From positions 2,707,001-2,771,000 of the forward strand of contig NZ_CP100470.1 in NCBI RefSeq assembly GCF_030323145.1: 64,000 nt of DNA, in the 5' to 3' direction. Positions 44,491-54,209 of this stretch are shown here, in pieces. Position numbers and translations under genes: made by a program. The notes below the pieces were generated by a model, which had not been told where the DNA came from, did not search any database, and worked only from the letters and a program-made list of their open reading frames with translations. Position 1 is the stretch's first letter; each line of letters opens with the position of its first letter. The DNA is from Mesorhizobium sp. C432A. GTDB taxonomy: Bacteria > Pseudomonadota > Alphaproteobacteria > Rhizobiales > Rhizobiaceae.

Positions 44491-44964
44491 ATGAACAAGG
44501 TCCCGATGACAGGCGAGGGGTTCGCGTCATTGAAGGAAGAACTGCGCTGGCGCCAGCAGCAAGAGCGGCCGCGTATCATCGAGGCGATCTCCGAAGCGCG
44601 CTCGCATGGCGACCTGTCCGAAAATGCCGAATATCATGCCGCCAAAGAGGCGCAGAGCCTCAATGAGGGCCGTGTCAACGAACTGGAAGACTATATTGCT
44701 CGGGCCGAGGTGATCGACGTCACCAAGCTTAGCGGCGACAAGGTCAAGTTCGGCGCCACGGTGGTGCTGGTCGACGAGGACACCGAGGAAAAGAAGACCT
44801 ACCAGATTGTCGGCGACCAGGAAGCGGATGTGAAATCGGGCCGTATTTCGATCTCCTCGCCGATCGCGCGCGCGCTGATCGGCAAGGAAGTCGGCGACGC
44901 CATCGAGGTCAACGCCCCCGGCGGCGCCAGGGGTTATGAGATCGTCCAGGTGCAATTTATCTAG
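44491..44964 (+). CDS. greA: Transcription elongation factor GreA
   Basis: A 157-residue GreA, which enters the RNA polymerase secondary channel and stimulates cleavage of backtracked RNA. Seen: N-terminal coiled coil ([20 protein letters not shown] through [21 protein letters not shown], with the invariant Asp/Glu pair in GDLSENAEY at the tip), then the globular C-terminal domain with [30 protein letters not shown] and [12 protein letters not shown] at 44491 is preferred; a longer frame to 44458 is not family-like. It converges on the heptosyltransferase genes. Confidence 0.96.
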   Translation: MNKVPMTGEGFASLKEELRWRQQQERPRIIEAISEARSHGDLSENAEYHAAKEAQSLNEGRVNELEDYIARAEVIDVTKLSGDKVKFGATVVLVDEDTEEKKTYQIVGDQEADVKSGRISISSPIARALIGKEVGDAIEVNAPGGARGYEIVQVQFI

Positions 44965-44987
44965 CACCTCAGAATTGCTGGAAGGTC

Positions 44988-45962
44988 CTATGCCGAAGCT
45001 TGGAGCTTAAGGGCTAATAGCTTTTCTGCTTCCGGCACCACCTGTGCCGGCATGAGGCGCTCCCCCGCTGCGGCCAGCAACGTTGAGGCATATTGCCCGC
45101 GCGGGCCGGTCAAACCCGGCTCGGTCGCCAGGAACACCGCGACCGTCGGCAGGCCGAAGGCGCTGGCGAGGTGGGTCAGACCGGTGTCGGCGCCGATAAC
45201 CAGCGTCGAGCGGCCAAGGATCGCGGCAATGTCTGCCAGCGGCGATCTCGGCACCACGATCGTTGACGGCACGGCTTTCGAGATCGCCTTGGCCACCGCC
45301 TTCTCACGCTCGTTCGACCAGGTGGTGACCGGCGTCATTCCGCTACCAACCAGCAGGCGAGCCGTTTCGATCCAGTCTTCGGCGGGCCATTTCTTGTCCT
45401 CGCGGCTGGTGCCGTGCAGCAGGAAGGCCGTCTTGCCGTCAATGCCGGCCAGGCCGCCGGGAGGCGGCACAATCCCGGATGCGAGCGCCGAAAGATCGGG
45501 CTCGTAGCCGAGCGCCAGCCCGAACAGCCGGCGCGTGCGTTCGATGGCGTGCAGGTTGCGCGGCACGGCGTATTTGCGCTGGTAAAACAACGTTGCCGAG
45601 GGCTCCCGCGCGCTTGCGCGGTCGAAACCTGCGATTGGTGCCGCTGCCTGTTTCGCAACCAGGGCCGATTTCAGCAGCCCCTGCGCATCGATGACGAGGT
45701 CGTACTCGCCTGCTTGCAGAGCGCGGCGCAAGCTTGTCGCCTCCCGCCATGTGCCGGCGTTGAACAGATGCTTGCGCCAGCGCCGGATGGCGACGGTATG
45801 GATCTTTGCTATCGCCGGATGCAGCGCGACGATGCCGGCAAAGGCCTCTTCGACGCACCAGTCGAAGGCGATATCGGGGCGCTTGCGGCGTGCATCTTCG
45901 ACGGCGGGGAAGGTGTGGATGACGTCGCCCATCGAGGAGGTCTTGACGATCAACACCTTCAT
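44988..45962 (-). CDS. waaC: Lipopolysaccharide heptosyltransferase I
   Basis: A 324-residue GT9-family enzyme transferring the first L-glycero-D-manno-heptose from ADP-heptose to the Kdo of LPS inner core, at the cytosolic face of the inner membrane. Seen: [26 protein letters not shown], the LLHGTSREDKKWPAEDWIE block, and the C-terminal ADP-heptose site GADTGLTHLASAFGLPTVAVF. It is the last gene of hldD-waaF-waaC; its ATG overlaps the stop of waaF by four bases, so they are translationally coupled. Length is typical. Confidence 0.92.
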   Translation of the reverse strand: MKVLIVKTSSMGDVIHTFPAVEDARRKRPDIAFDWCVEEAFAGIVALHPAIAKIHTVAIRRWRKHLFNAGTWREATSLRRALQAGEYDLVIDAQGLLKSALVAKQAAAPIAGFDRASAREPSATLFYQRKYAVPRNLHAIERTRRLFGLALGYEPDLSALASGIVPPPGGLAGIDGKTAFLLHGTSREDKKWPAEDWIETARLLVGSGMTPVTTWSNEREKAVAKAISKAVPSTIVVPRSPLADIAAILGRSTLVIGADTGLTHLASAFGLPTVAVFLATEPGLTGPRGQYASTLLAAAGERLMPAQVVPEAEKLLALKLQASA

Positions 45963-46966
45963 GCGGCGGCCGGGAGTTCCAGCAACCTGTCCGCCGCCGC
46001 TGCCACTCGGGCAACGTCCAGCGTCTTCAGGCAGTTGAGGTGGCCGAGCGGACAGACCTTCCGGTGGCAGGGCGAACAGGACAGATGCAACCAGATCAGT
46101 TCGCGCTGTTCAGCCAACGGCGGCGTGTTTTCCGGCGAGGTCGAACCGTAGACGGCAACGACCGGCGTGCCGACGGCGGCCGCGACATGCATCAGCCCGC
46201 TGTCGTTGGACACCGCCAGCCTGGCCGCGGCGATCAGGTCGATGGCGTCCTCCAGCCGTGTCTTTCCTGCCAGATCGACGACACCGGGCGCGAGTGCTGC
46301 GATCTCGGCGGTGACGTCGCGATCGTTCTTCGAGCCGAACAACGCGACCTTGAATCCTTTCGCCATCATCTCTCCGGCGAGGCCGGCATAGCTTTCGCTA
46401 GGCCAGCGTTTGGCCGGACCGAATTCGGCGCCGGGCATCATGGCGACGAATTTTCCCGGCTGCACTGCGAAGCGAGCGAGCAGATCTTTCTGATTGCCGG
46501 CGTCGACGGTGAGCCGCGGCGGCCGGAAATGTCCGCCTTGGGCGAGGCCAAAATAGGCCTGCGCGGTGCGCCGTTTGACGGCATCGGGCAGCGGCACGAT
46601 GTCGGTCAGCAGGCCGTAGCGCATTTCCCGGAGATTGCCGAAGCGGCGGGGGATGCGGGCAAAGAACGGGATCAGCGCCGATTTCCAGCTGCCCGGCAGG
46701 ACGTAGGCCATGTCGTAGCGGCCGCGCAGCAGGCGGCCGAAGCGGCGGCGAATGGTGAATTCGAGCGCGCCCGGTTGCAGCGGGAAATCGATCTGCTGGC
46801 GAATCTCGGGCATGCGCTTGACCAGCGGGGCCGCCCAGGCCGGGGCCAGCACGTCGATGGCGGCGTTGGGATGGACGTCCTTCAGCGCTGAAAACAGGCA
46901 CTGCGCCATGACCATATCGCCCACCCAGCGTGGGCCGATCACGAGGATCGTTGGGCTTTCAGCCAT
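45959..46966 (-). CDS. waaF: Lipopolysaccharide heptosyltransferase II
   Basis: A 335-residue GT9-family enzyme adding the second heptose to the inner core. Seen: [45 protein letters not shown] and [32 protein letters not shown], all diagnostic of heptosyltransferase II; a C-terminal Cys cluster ([16 protein letters not shown]) typical of WaaF is also present. It overlaps hldD by 28 bases upstream and waaC by four downstream. Together the three genes form the minus-strand part of the heptose locus. Confidence 0.94.
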   Translation of the reverse strand: MAESPTILVIGPRWVGDMVMAQCLFSALKDVHPNAAIDVLAPAWAAPLVKRMPEIRQQIDFPLQPGALEFTIRRRFGRLLRGRYDMAYVLPGSWKSALIPFFARIPRRFGNLREMRYGLLTDIVPLPDAVKRRTAQAYFGLAQGGHFRPPRLTVDAGNQKDLLARFAVQPGKFVAMMPGAEFGPAKRWPSESYAGLAGEMMAKGFKVALFGSKNDRDVTAEIAALAPGVVDLAGKTRLEDAIDLIAAARLAVSNDSGLMHVAAAVGTPVVAVYGSTSPENTPPLAEQRELIWLHLSCSPCHRKVCPLGHLNCLKTLDVARVAAAADRLLELPAAA

Positions 46967-47889
46967 TCGACATAGTCTCTGACGCCGGTTTCCACGCTGC
47001 GGAATTGCCCATTATAGCCGGCTGCGCGCAAGCGGGACATATCAGCTTGGGTAAAACTCTGGTAGCTGCCCTTGAGGTGATCGGGGAATTCGATGAACTC
47101 GATCTCGCCCTGGCCCAGCGTATCGATCACGGTCTCGGCAATGGCGCGGAACGGCTGGGCGCGGCCGGTGCCGCAGTTGAAGATGCCGCTCGAGCCGCGC
47201 TTCCACAGCCACAGATTGACGTCGGCGACATCGCCGACGTGAATGAAGTCGCGGCTTTGTTCGCCGGGGCCGAAGCCGTCATGGGCGCCGAACAGCTTTG
47301 GGTTTTCGCCGCGCCCGACCTGATTGAACAGATGGAAGGCGACCGAGGCCATGGCGCCCTTGTGCGCCTCGCGCGGGCCATAGACGTTGAAGTAGCGCAG
47401 GCCCGCGACCTGCGAATGATCGGTGTCGAACACGGTGCGCCTGACATAGTCGTCGAATAGTTTCTTCGAATAGGCGTAGACGTTGAGCGGCCGCTCAAGT
47501 GCGGGATCCTCGCGAAACTCCGAACCGCCGCCGTAGACGGAAGCCGAGGAGGCATAGAGGAACGGTATGCGCAGCGAAAGACAGCCATGCAGCAAGCGCT
47601 TTGAGAAGGCGTAGTTCACGTCCATCATGAACTTGCCGTTCCATTCCGTGGTGGTCGAGCAGGCGCCCTGGTGGAAGACGGCCTCGACGCGGCCTAGGTC
47701 GCCGGCTTCCAAGGTGGCCAAGAATTCGTCCTTGTCGAGATAGTCGGCTATCTGCAAATCGGCCAGGTTGGCGATCTTGTGGCCGTCGGTGAGGTCGTCG
47801 ACGACGAGGATGTCATCATGGCCTTCGGCATTGAGTGCGGCGACGATGTTGGAGCCGATCATGCCGGCCCCGCCCGTGACGATGATCAT
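46939..47889 (-). CDS. hldD: ADP-glyceromanno-heptose 6-epimerase
   Basis: A 316-residue extended short-chain dehydrogenase/reductase-type epimerase converting ADP-D-glycero- to ADP-L-glycero-D-manno-heptose with bound NADP. Seen: the dinucleotide motif [18 protein letters not shown], the catalytic Ser/Tyr/Lys set in [13 protein letters not shown] and [14 protein letters not shown], and [16 protein letters not shown] at 47889 gives the family start; the frame runs on to 47967 without motif. First gene of the hldD-waaF-waaC operon, divergent from the LysE gene. Confidence 0.94.
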   Translation of the reverse strand: MIIVTGGAGMIGSNIVAALNAEGHDDILVVDDLTDGHKIANLADLQIADYLDKDEFLATLEAGDLGRVEAVFHQGACSTTTEWNGKFMMDVNYAFSKRLLHGCLSLRIPFLYASSASVYGGGSEFREDPALERPLNVYAYSKKLFDDYVRRTVFDTDHSQVAGLRYFNVYGPREAHKGAMASVAFHLFNQVGRGENPKLFGAHDGFGPGEQSRDFIHVGDVADVNLWLWKRGSSGIFNCGTGRAQPFRAIAETVIDTLGQGEIEFIEFPDHLKGSYQSFTQADMSRLRAAGYNGQFRSVETGVRDYVEWLKAQRSS

Positions 47890-48023
47890 GAAGGCCTCTG
47901 GTTGCTTGCGATTCCGGTCCTTATAAGGGAGGCCAAGCGTACTGTCGATGAAGCACCACGACGCCACAGTGAGACCGCGAAGCGGCCCGCTTTATTCGAG
48001 GCCCGCAAGCTAGGGGACAAAAA

Positions 48024-48656
48024 ATGCCGTCGACCGAACTGCTCATTGCGTTTTTCGCCACCACGGCGATCTTTGCCTATATTCCAGGACCGGCGATGCT
48101 CTATGCCGCCGCGCAGACCATGGCGCGCGGGCGCTGGTCGGGGCTGACGGCGGCACTTGGCATCCATCTTGGCGGTTATTTCCATGTCTTTGCGGCTGCC
48201 GCCGGGCTGTCGGTGCTCTTCCATGCGGTGCCGCCGCTCTACATGGCGGTCAAGCTCATCGGCGCGCTCTATCTGATCTGGCTTGGCGTGTCCTTGTTCC
48301 GCAAGCGCGGGGACGGTGACACGGCGCTGCCGGCGATCGAGCGCAAATCGGCGCGCCGGGCATTTTTCGAGAGCATCACCGTCGAAGTGCTCAATCCGAA
48401 GACGGCGATCTTCTTCATGGCGTTCCTGCCACAGTTCATCGATGCCTCGGCGGGTTTCCCGGTGTGGCTGCAATTCGTCGTGCTGGGCACCATCGTCAAT
48501 TTAATGTTCTCTTCGGCAGATATTGTCTGCGTGTTGCTGGCAGGCATGGTGATCGCCCGGCTGAAGCGCTCCAGCCGTGCGCAGCGCATCATGCAGAGGG
48601 CGGGCGGGGCGGTGCTGGTCGGACTGGGCGTCCACGTCGCGTTGCAGAAGAGCTGA
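48024..48656 (+). CDS. LysE-family amino acid exporter
   Basis: A 210-residue inner-membrane exporter of the LysE/RhtB family, exporting amino acids or similar small solutes. Seen: six hydrophobic segments, the family-typical IPGPAMLYAAAQTMARGRWSGLTAALGIHLGG start with the PGP motif, and LNPKTAIFFMAFLPQFID near the fourth helix. Substrate unknown. It is divergent from hldD and upstream of hldE, but a 124-base gap suggests separate transcription from the heptose operon. Confidence 0.9.
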   Translation: MPSTELLIAFFATTAIFAYIPGPAMLYAAAQTMARGRWSGLTAALGIHLGGYFHVFAAAAGLSVLFHAVPPLYMAVKLIGALYLIWLGVSLFRKRGDGDTALPAIERKSARRAFFESITVEVLNPKTAIFFMAFLPQFIDASAGFPVWLQFVVLGTIVNLMFSSADIVCVLLAGMVIARLKRSSRAQRIMQRAGGAVLVGLGVHVALQKS

Positions 48657-48780
48657 CGGCCGCCCTGACGTTGCGCTGCGCGGATTTGCGGTATATCGGC
48701 TTCGCCATGAACGATCCGGCCCGTAAATTGACAATTTTCAGCGTGATTGAGGTCGGCCTTTCCCTCGCATTGCCAGTGAC

Positions 48781-50274
48781 ATGATCAAGCACAATCCGCC
48801 TTCGCCCGAACCTTTGCACCGCGCCATTGCCCGCTTTGGCGACGTTGCCGTGCTGGTGGTCGGCGACTTCATCCTCGACCGTTTCGTCAACGGCGTCATC
48901 GAGCGCATCTCGCCGGAAGCGCCGATCCCGGTGCTGCACGGGCGCGGCGAGACCTCGACGATGGGCGGCGCAGGCAACGTTGTCGCCAACATCGTCTCGC
49001 TGGGTGCCAGCGCTATTCCCATATCGGTGATCGGCACCGATGTGGCCGGCGACAATCTGGTGCGCATGCTGCGCGAACTCGGCGCCGATACGGCTGATAT
49101 GGCGCAGGAGCGCGGTCGCATGACGTCGTCGAAGAGCCGCTTCAGCGCGCTCAATCAGCAGGTGCTGCGCTTCGATGAGGAAGAGATCAAGCCGCTCGAC
49201 GACAAGGAACGGGCGGACCTGGTCCGGCATTTTCGCGCCGCACTCACGCGCGCCGACATCGTCATTCTGTCCGACTATGGCAAGGGCATCTTGCTCGACG
49301 GCGTCGCCGCCGACCTGATCGCCATCTGCCGCGAGGCGGGAAAACCGGTGCTGGTCGATCCCAAGGGCCGCGACTATGCGCGCTATGCCGGCGCGACCGC
49401 CATCACGCCCAACCGCAAGGAGCTTGGCGAAGCTGTCGGTCGCCCGGTTTTCGCCGACGACGAGATCGTCGCGGCGGCACGCCAGCTGATTTCGGCACAT
49501 GGCTTCGACTTCGTCGTCGCCACCCGCAGCGAAAAGGGCATGAGCGTCGTCGGCGCGGATGAGGCGCGCCACATCGCCACCCAGGCGCGCGAAGTGTTCG
49601 ACGTTTCGGGCGCCGGCGATACGGTAATCGCGAGCTTCGCGCTGGCTCTGGCCGCGGGCGCCGATCGCGTCATGGCCGCCTCCATCGCCAATGCCGCCGG
49701 CGGTGTGGTGGTGGGCAAACGCGGCACCGCGCGGCTGACCGTGGAGGAACTCACCGGCGCGCTGTTCCGCTCGCACGGCCCCACCGCCCATAAGGACGCC
49801 ATCCTCGATGCCGCATCGGCCGCGCGCATGGTGGCGGCGTGGAAGGACGAGGGCCTGAGCGTCGGCTTCACCAATGGCTGCTTCGATATATTGCATGCCG
49901 GCCATGTCAGTCTTCTCCACGCGGCGCGCAGCCAGTGCGACCGGCTGGTGCTCGGCCTCAACAGCGATGCCTCGGTGCGTCGGCTGAAAGGCGCAGGGCG
50001 CCCGGTCAACGATCAGCATGATCGTGCCTGCGTGCTCGCCGCCCTGGCCTCGGTCGATGCGGTCGTGGTGTTCGAAGAGGATACGCCGCTGGCGCTGATC
50101 GAGGCGCTTCTGCCCGACATTCTGGTCAAGGGCGCCGACTACACGGTCGAAACCGTTGTCGGCGCCGATGTGGTGCAGAAGGCGGGCGGGCGCGTCGTCC
50201 TGGTCGACCTTGTCGCCGGCAAGAGCACCACCGGCACGATCGGCAAATTGCGCGCCGGCGGCGGTACCAACTGA
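48781..50274 (+). CDS. hldE: Bifunctional heptose-7-phosphate kinase / heptose-1-phosphate adenylyltransferase
   Basis: A 497-residue two-domain enzyme. The N-terminal ribokinase-like half (1 to about 325) phosphorylates D-glycero-beta-D-manno-heptose 7-phosphate at C1 and shows VLVVGDFILDRFV, GGAGNVVANI and the catalytic GAGDTVIASFALAL. The C-terminal half (from about 350) is a nucleotidyltransferase with TNGCFDILHAGHVSLLHAA forming ADP-heptose. It begins the hldE-gmhA-gmhB operon and gives two of the four steps for ADP-heptose. Length and fusion match the usual HldE. Confidence 0.95.
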   Translation: MIKHNPPSPEPLHRAIARFGDVAVLVVGDFILDRFVNGVIERISPEAPIPVLHGRGETSTMGGAGNVVANIVSLGASAIPISVIGTDVAGDNLVRMLRELGADTADMAQERGRMTSSKSRFSALNQQVLRFDEEEIKPLDDKERADLVRHFRAALTRADIVILSDYGKGILLDGVAADLIAICREAGKPVLVDPKGRDYARYAGATAITPNRKELGEAVGRPVFADDEIVAAARQLISAHGFDFVVATRSEKGMSVVGADEARHIATQAREVFDVSGAGDTVIASFALALAAGADRVMAASIANAAGGVVVGKRGTARLTVEELTGALFRSHGPTAHKDAILDAASAARMVAAWKDEGLSVGFTNGCFDILHAGHVSLLHAARSQCDRLVLGLNSDASVRRLKGAGRPVNDQHDRACVLAALASVDAVVVFEEDTPLALIEALLPDILVKGADYTVETVVGADVVQKAGGRVVLVDLVAGKSTTGTIGKLRAGGGTN

Positions 50275-50282
50275 GGGATTTC

Positions 50283-50855
50283 ATGTCCGGACTGAATGAC
50301 TATCTGGTCCGCTCGGCGGCCGCGATCACCGCGACAGTCGAGCGTGACCTGACCGCCGAGATGGAACGTGCTGTGAGTGCGGTCGTCGCCGCGCTTTCCT
50401 CGGGCAAGGCGCTGCTGGTCTGCGGCAATGGCGGCTCGGCCAGCGACGCCATCCACATTGCCACCGAACTGGTCGGCCGCTTCCTTAAGGAGCGCAAGGC
50501 CTACAATGTGATTGCGCTGCCGGCCAACGCGGGCATGCTGACCGCCTGGGGCAATGACTATGGCTTCGACACCGTGTTTTCGCGCCAGGTCGAGGCGCAT
50601 GGCGCGCCCGGCGGCGTGCTGCTTGCCATCTCGACCAGCGGCAATTCGCCGAGCATTCTGGCTGCCGCCGAACAGGCTCGGATGATGGGCATGACGGTGG
50701 TCAGCCTCACCGGCGACAGCGGTGGCAAACTCAAGCCGCTCACCGACATACTGCTCAACGTGCCCTCGACCTCGACGCCGATCATCCAGCAGGGACATCT
50801 CTGCCTCTACCACTATCTCTGCGAGGTGGTGGAAGACCGTCTGTCGAATGGCTGA
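50283..50855 (+). CDS. gmhA: Phosphoheptose isomerase
   Basis: A 190-residue SIS-fold isomerase converting sedoheptulose 7-phosphate to D-glycero-D-manno-heptose 7-phosphate. Seen: VCGNGGSASDAIHIATELVGRF with conserved glycines and Ser, LAISTSGNSPSILAAAEQA, and zinc/substrate-contact regions toward the C-terminus ending PIIQQGHLCLYHYLCEVVED. It lies eight bases after hldE and overlaps gmhB by eight bases. First committed step of heptose synthesis. Confidence 0.95.
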   Translation: MSGLNDYLVRSAAAITATVERDLTAEMERAVSAVVAALSSGKALLVCGNGGSASDAIHIATELVGRFLKERKAYNVIALPANAGMLTAWGNDYGFDTVFSRQVEAHGAPGGVLLAISTSGNSPSILAAAEQARMMGMTVVSLTGDSGGKLKPLTDILLNVPSTSTPIIQQGHLCLYHYLCEVVEDRLSNG

Positions 50856-51513
50856 CACCGGGGCCTACGGTCCATACCCGCTGGCTGAGCCCGGCCTGTG
50901 GGTTGAGCGGGTGGGTTCGCGGGTGTTTCCAGCCAACGCGCCGGCGCTGTTCCTCGACCGCGACGGCACCATCAATGTCGACACCGGCTATCCCGACGAT
51001 CCAGCCAAAATGGCGCTGCGCGACGGCATCGTGCCGGTCATCGCGGCGGCCAACCGGGGCAACATCCCGGTGGTCATCGTCACCAACCAGTCCGGCATCG
51101 CGCGCGGCTATTTCGGCTGGAAGGAATTTGCCGCGGTCAACGGCCGGGTTCTCAAGCTGCTTGCCGCCGGCGATGCCTTCGTCGACATGGTTCTGGCCTG
51201 CGCCTACCACGAGGCGGGCAGCGGGCCACTGGCGGTCGCCGACCATCCAATGCGCAAGCCCAATCCGGGCATGCTGCTACAGGCCCGGCAGCGTCTCGGC
51301 CTCGATCTCAAACGCTCGCTGATCGTCGGCGACAATCCCGCGGATATGCAGGCCGGACAACGTGCCGGCCTGCCGCGCGGCTGGCTGGTGGATGGCGAGG
51401 GAAGTAATGAGCCGGGCTTCGAGGTTCTGCCGCTGCGCAACCCCGATGATCTGGTATGGCTTTTGGGGCTATCGAGTCGCTCGCCCGAATCTAGGACGAT
51501 CATGGGGCGCTGA
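50848..51513 (+). CDS. gmhB: D-glycero-D-manno-heptose-1,7-bisphosphate 7-phosphatase
   Basis: A 221-residue HAD-superfamily phosphatase removing the 7-phosphate of heptose bisphosphate. Seen: the HAD motif LFLDRDGTINVDTGYPDD, VVIVTNQSGIARGYFGWKE, the zinc-site-like CAYHEAGSGPL, KPNPGMLLQARQRLGLDLKRSLIVGDNPADMQAGQRAG. ATG at 50848 overlaps gmhA, and the last codons overlap the convergent Lrp gene by 14 bases. The zinc-binding cysteines typical of Escherichia GmhB are only partly visible here. Confidence 0.9.
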   Translation: MADTGAYGPYPLAEPGLWVERVGSRVFPANAPALFLDRDGTINVDTGYPDDPAKMALRDGIVPVIAAANRGNIPVVIVTNQSGIARGYFGWKEFAAVNGRVLKLLAAGDAFVDMVLACAYHEAGSGPLAVADHPMRKPNPGMLLQARQRLGLDLKRSLIVGDNPADMQAGQRAGLPRGWLVDGEGSNEPGFEVLPLRNPDDLVWLLGLSSRSPESRTIMGR

Positions 51514-51979
51514 ACGCCACCAGCCCTTCGTCCTTGACGCGGCGGATGGTCAGCGCGGTGCGCACCGTGTCGACATTCGGCGCCGAAGCCAGTTCTTCGA
51601 TGACGAAGGTCTGGAAGGTGCCGAGATCACTCGCCACGCAATGCAGCAGGAAGTCGGATTCGCCCGAGACCATCCAGGCGTCGCGCACGATCGGCCAGCC
51701 GCGAGTGCGCTCGGCGAAGGTTTTGAGTTCCGCGTCGGCCTGGTGATGCAGGCCGATCAGGCAGAAGGCGACGACATCCATGCCGAGCGCCGGCGCGTTG
51801 AGCAAGGCGCGATAGCCTCTGATGATGCCGCTTTCCTCCAGCCGCCGGACACGGCGCAGGCAGGGCGGGGCGGAAATGCCGACACGGCTCGACAGTTCGA
51901 CATTGGTCATGCGCCCGTCGGCCTGAAGCTCGCGCAGAATCTTCCAGTCGATGGCGTCGAGGTCGGCTTTCAGGGGCAT
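51500..51979 (-). CDS. Lrp/AsnC-family transcriptional regulator
   Basis: A 159-residue Lrp-type regulator. Seen: helix-turn-helix region DAIDWKILRELQADGRMTNVELSSRVGISAPPCLRRVRRLEESGIIRGY and a C-terminal RAM ligand domain with FCLIGLHHQADAELKTF and SGESDFLLHCVASDLGTFQTFV. Lrp proteins respond to amino acids and form octamers. It is divergent from trxB with 256 bases between, and overlaps the end of gmhB by 14 bases. Targets unknown; regulation of its neighbours is possible. Confidence 0.92.
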   Translation of the reverse strand: MPLKADLDAIDWKILRELQADGRMTNVELSSRVGISAPPCLRRVRRLEESGIIRGYRALLNAPALGMDVVAFCLIGLHHQADAELKTFAERTRGWPIVRDAWMVSGESDFLLHCVASDLGTFQTFVIEELASAPNVDTVRTALTIRRVKDEGLVAFSAP

Positions 51980-52235
51980 GGCGGTCTCGGCTTAGCGCAA
52001 GAATCTTTCGCGCTCTCGTCCTTAAACGACTTTTGTGTCGATGCCAGCCCTTTGGTCGGGCGATTTCGCAACCGTAACGAAAGCGGCCATTGCGCGAATA
52101 TGCCTGTAGGCCGAAGCTTTCCGGGGACGACTGCCTGATCGTCTTGCTGGTGTGGTTGGCAACCCTTACATTACCAGCAACATTTCACGTCGTTTTCCAA
52201 GGCACACTCGATTGTCTGCCCCGCAGAGGCTTTAG

Positions 52236-53210
52236 ATGACCACCAAGCACGCGCCTGTCCTTATCATCGGTTCCGGCCCGGCCGGCTATACCGCCGCAGT
52301 ATACGCCGCGCGCGCCATGCTCAAGCCGATGCTCGTAGCAGGCTTGCAGCAGGGCGGGCAGCTGATGATCACCACCGATGTCGAAAACTATCCGGGCTTC
52401 GCCGATCCGATCCAGGGCCCGTGGCTGATGGAGCAGATGCTGAAGCAGGCCGAGCATGTCGGCACCGATATCATCAACGACATCATCACCGAGGTTGACC
52501 TCAATGTGCGGCCGTTCCGCGCCACGGGCGATTCCGGCACCACCTACACGGCCGACGCGCTGATCATTGCCACCGGCGCGCAGGCGAAATGGCTGGGCAT
52601 CCCCACCGAACAGACCTTCATGGGCTTCGGCGTGTCGGCCTGCGCCACCTGCGATGGTTTTTTCTATCGCGGCAAGGATGTCGCTGTCATCGGCGGCGGC
52701 AATTCGGCGGTGGAGGAGGCGCTCTATCTCTCCAATCTGGCGAAGAGCGTGACCGTCATCCACCGGCGCAACGATTTCCGCGCCGAGCGCATCCTGCGTG
52801 AGCGGCTGTTGAAAAAGGACAATGTCCGAGTCATCTGGGACACGATCGTCGACGAGATCACCGGCCGGCCCGGCAAGACGCCGCTGCCGCCTTCGGTCGA
52901 AGGGCTGAAGCTCAGAAATGCGGTGACCGGTGAGGTCACCCACCTCCAGGTGGACGGCGTCTTCGTGGCGATCGGCCATGCGCCGGCGGTGGAATTGTTT
53001 GTCGGCAAGCTGAAGCAGAAGCCGAACGGCTATCTGTGGACGGCGCCGAATTCGACCCGCACGGACGTTCCCGGCGTGTTCGCCGCCGGTGACGTGACCG
53101 ACGATATCTACCGTCAGGCGGTGACCGCCGCCGGGCTCGGCTGCATGGCCGCGCTCGAGGCGGAAAAATACCTGGCCGGCATCGAGGTGCACCGCGAAGC
53201 GGCGGAATAA
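52236..53210 (+). CDS. trxB: Thioredoxin-disulfide reductase
   Basis: A 324-residue flavoenzyme passing electrons from NADPH to thioredoxin. Seen: FAD-binding LIIGSGPAGYTAAVYAARA, redox-active CATC in VSACATCDGFFYRGKDVAVIGGGNSAVEEALYLS, the NADPH-binding GGGNSAVEEA, and the C-terminal FAD site VFAAGDVTDDIYRQAVTAAG. Length and motif order are canonical. It is followed by the LsrB-type regulator, and the pair together with the sRNA region forms an oxidative-stress-related neighbourhood. Confidence 0.96.
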   Translation: MTTKHAPVLIIGSGPAGYTAAVYAARAMLKPMLVAGLQQGGQLMITTDVENYPGFADPIQGPWLMEQMLKQAEHVGTDIINDIITEVDLNVRPFRATGDSGTTYTADALIIATGAQAKWLGIPTEQTFMGFGVSACATCDGFFYRGKDVAVIGGGNSAVEEALYLSNLAKSVTVIHRRNDFRAERILRERLLKKDNVRVIWDTIVDEITGRPGKTPLPPSVEGLKLRNAVTGEVTHLQVDGVFVAIGHAPAVELFVGKLKQKPNGYLWTAPNSTRTDVPGVFAAGDVTDDIYRQAVTAAGLGCMAALEAEKYLAGIEVHREAAE

Positions 53211-53290
53211 TATCTATCAAGACGGCGTCGCAAGCCGTTCAAAAGCCTGATTTTTCATTCAGACGCCAAGAACAGAACGAGGGGAATTCA

Positions 53291-54187
53291 ATGGCGTTGG
53301 ACTGGGACAAGCTTCGCGTGTTTCACGCAGCGGCGGAGGCTGGGTCGTTTACCCATGCCGCCGAGACTTTGCACCTGTCGCAATCGGCGATTTCACGCCA
53401 GGTCAGCGCGCTCGAGCATGACGTCGGGGTGCCGCTTTTCAATCGCCATGCCCGCGGCCTGGTGCTGACCGAGCAGGGCGAAATGCTGTTCCGCACGGCG
53501 CATGACGTGCTGATGAAGCTGGAGACCATCAAGTCGAAGCTGACCGAGGCAAAGGACCGGCCCTCCGGCGTGCTGAGGGTAACGACCACCGTCGGGCTCG
53601 GCGCCGGCTGGCTGACCGAGCGGGTGCAGGAATTCATCGAGCTCTATCCGGAAATCAGCCTGCAGCTGATCCTGGCCAATGAGGAACTCGACCTCACCAT
53701 GCGTCAGGCCGACTGCGCGATACGGCTGCGCCAGCCGCAGCAGCCCGACCTTATCCAGCGCCGCCTGTTCACCGTGCATTTCCACCTCTATGCCTCGCCG
53801 TCCTATGTCGGCAAGCACGGCAAGCCGACCTCGGTCGCCGATCTGAAGAACCATCGCATTGTCACTTTCGGTGTGCCGGTGCCGTCGCATCTGTCGGAGC
53901 TGAACTGGCTGGAAACGATCGGCGATTTCGACGGTGGGCAAAGGGTGCCGACGCTGCAGATCAACGACATCTTGTCGATCAAGCGCGCCGTGCAGGGCGG
54001 CGCCGGCATCGCCATGCTGCCCGACTACGTGATCTCCAAGGAATCGGATCTGGTGCAGCTTTTGCCGGAGACCGAGGTGCCGTCCTTCGACACCTATTTC
54101 GCCTATCCCGATGCAATGAAGAACCAGGCCAAGCTGCACGTCTTCCGCGACTTCATCATCGCCAAAGCGCGCAGCTGGTCATTTTAA
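53291..54187 (+). CDS. lsrB: LysR-family regulator, LsrB/VtlR type
   Basis: A 298-residue LysR-type regulator closely resembling LsrB of Sinorhizobium (VtlR of Brucella/Agrobacterium), which activates the AbcR small RNAs and affects oxidative stress and symbiosis. Seen: N-terminal HTH DKLRVFHAAAEAGSFTHAAETLHLSQSAISRQVSALE, and an effector domain. Only one cysteine occurs (Cys142), whereas Sinorhizobium LsrB is reported to use several in redox sensing. trxB lies just upstream and an AbcR-like RNA with a LysR-type box lies about 800 bases downstream, exactly as in other rhizobia. Confidence 0.9.
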   Translation: MALDWDKLRVFHAAAEAGSFTHAAETLHLSQSAISRQVSALEHDVGVPLFNRHARGLVLTEQGEMLFRTAHDVLMKLETIKSKLTEAKDRPSGVLRVTTTVGLGAGWLTERVQEFIELYPEISLQLILANEELDLTMRQADCAIRLRQPQQPDLIQRRLFTVHFHLYASPSYVGKHGKPTSVADLKNHRIVTFGVPVPSHLSELNWLETIGDFDGGQRVPTLQINDILSIKRAVQGGAGIAMLPDYVISKESDLVQLLPETEVPSFDTYFAYPDAMKNQAKLHVFRDFIIAKARSWSF

Positions 54188-54209
54188 ACATGGCCTTGGG
54201 AGGTGCTGG

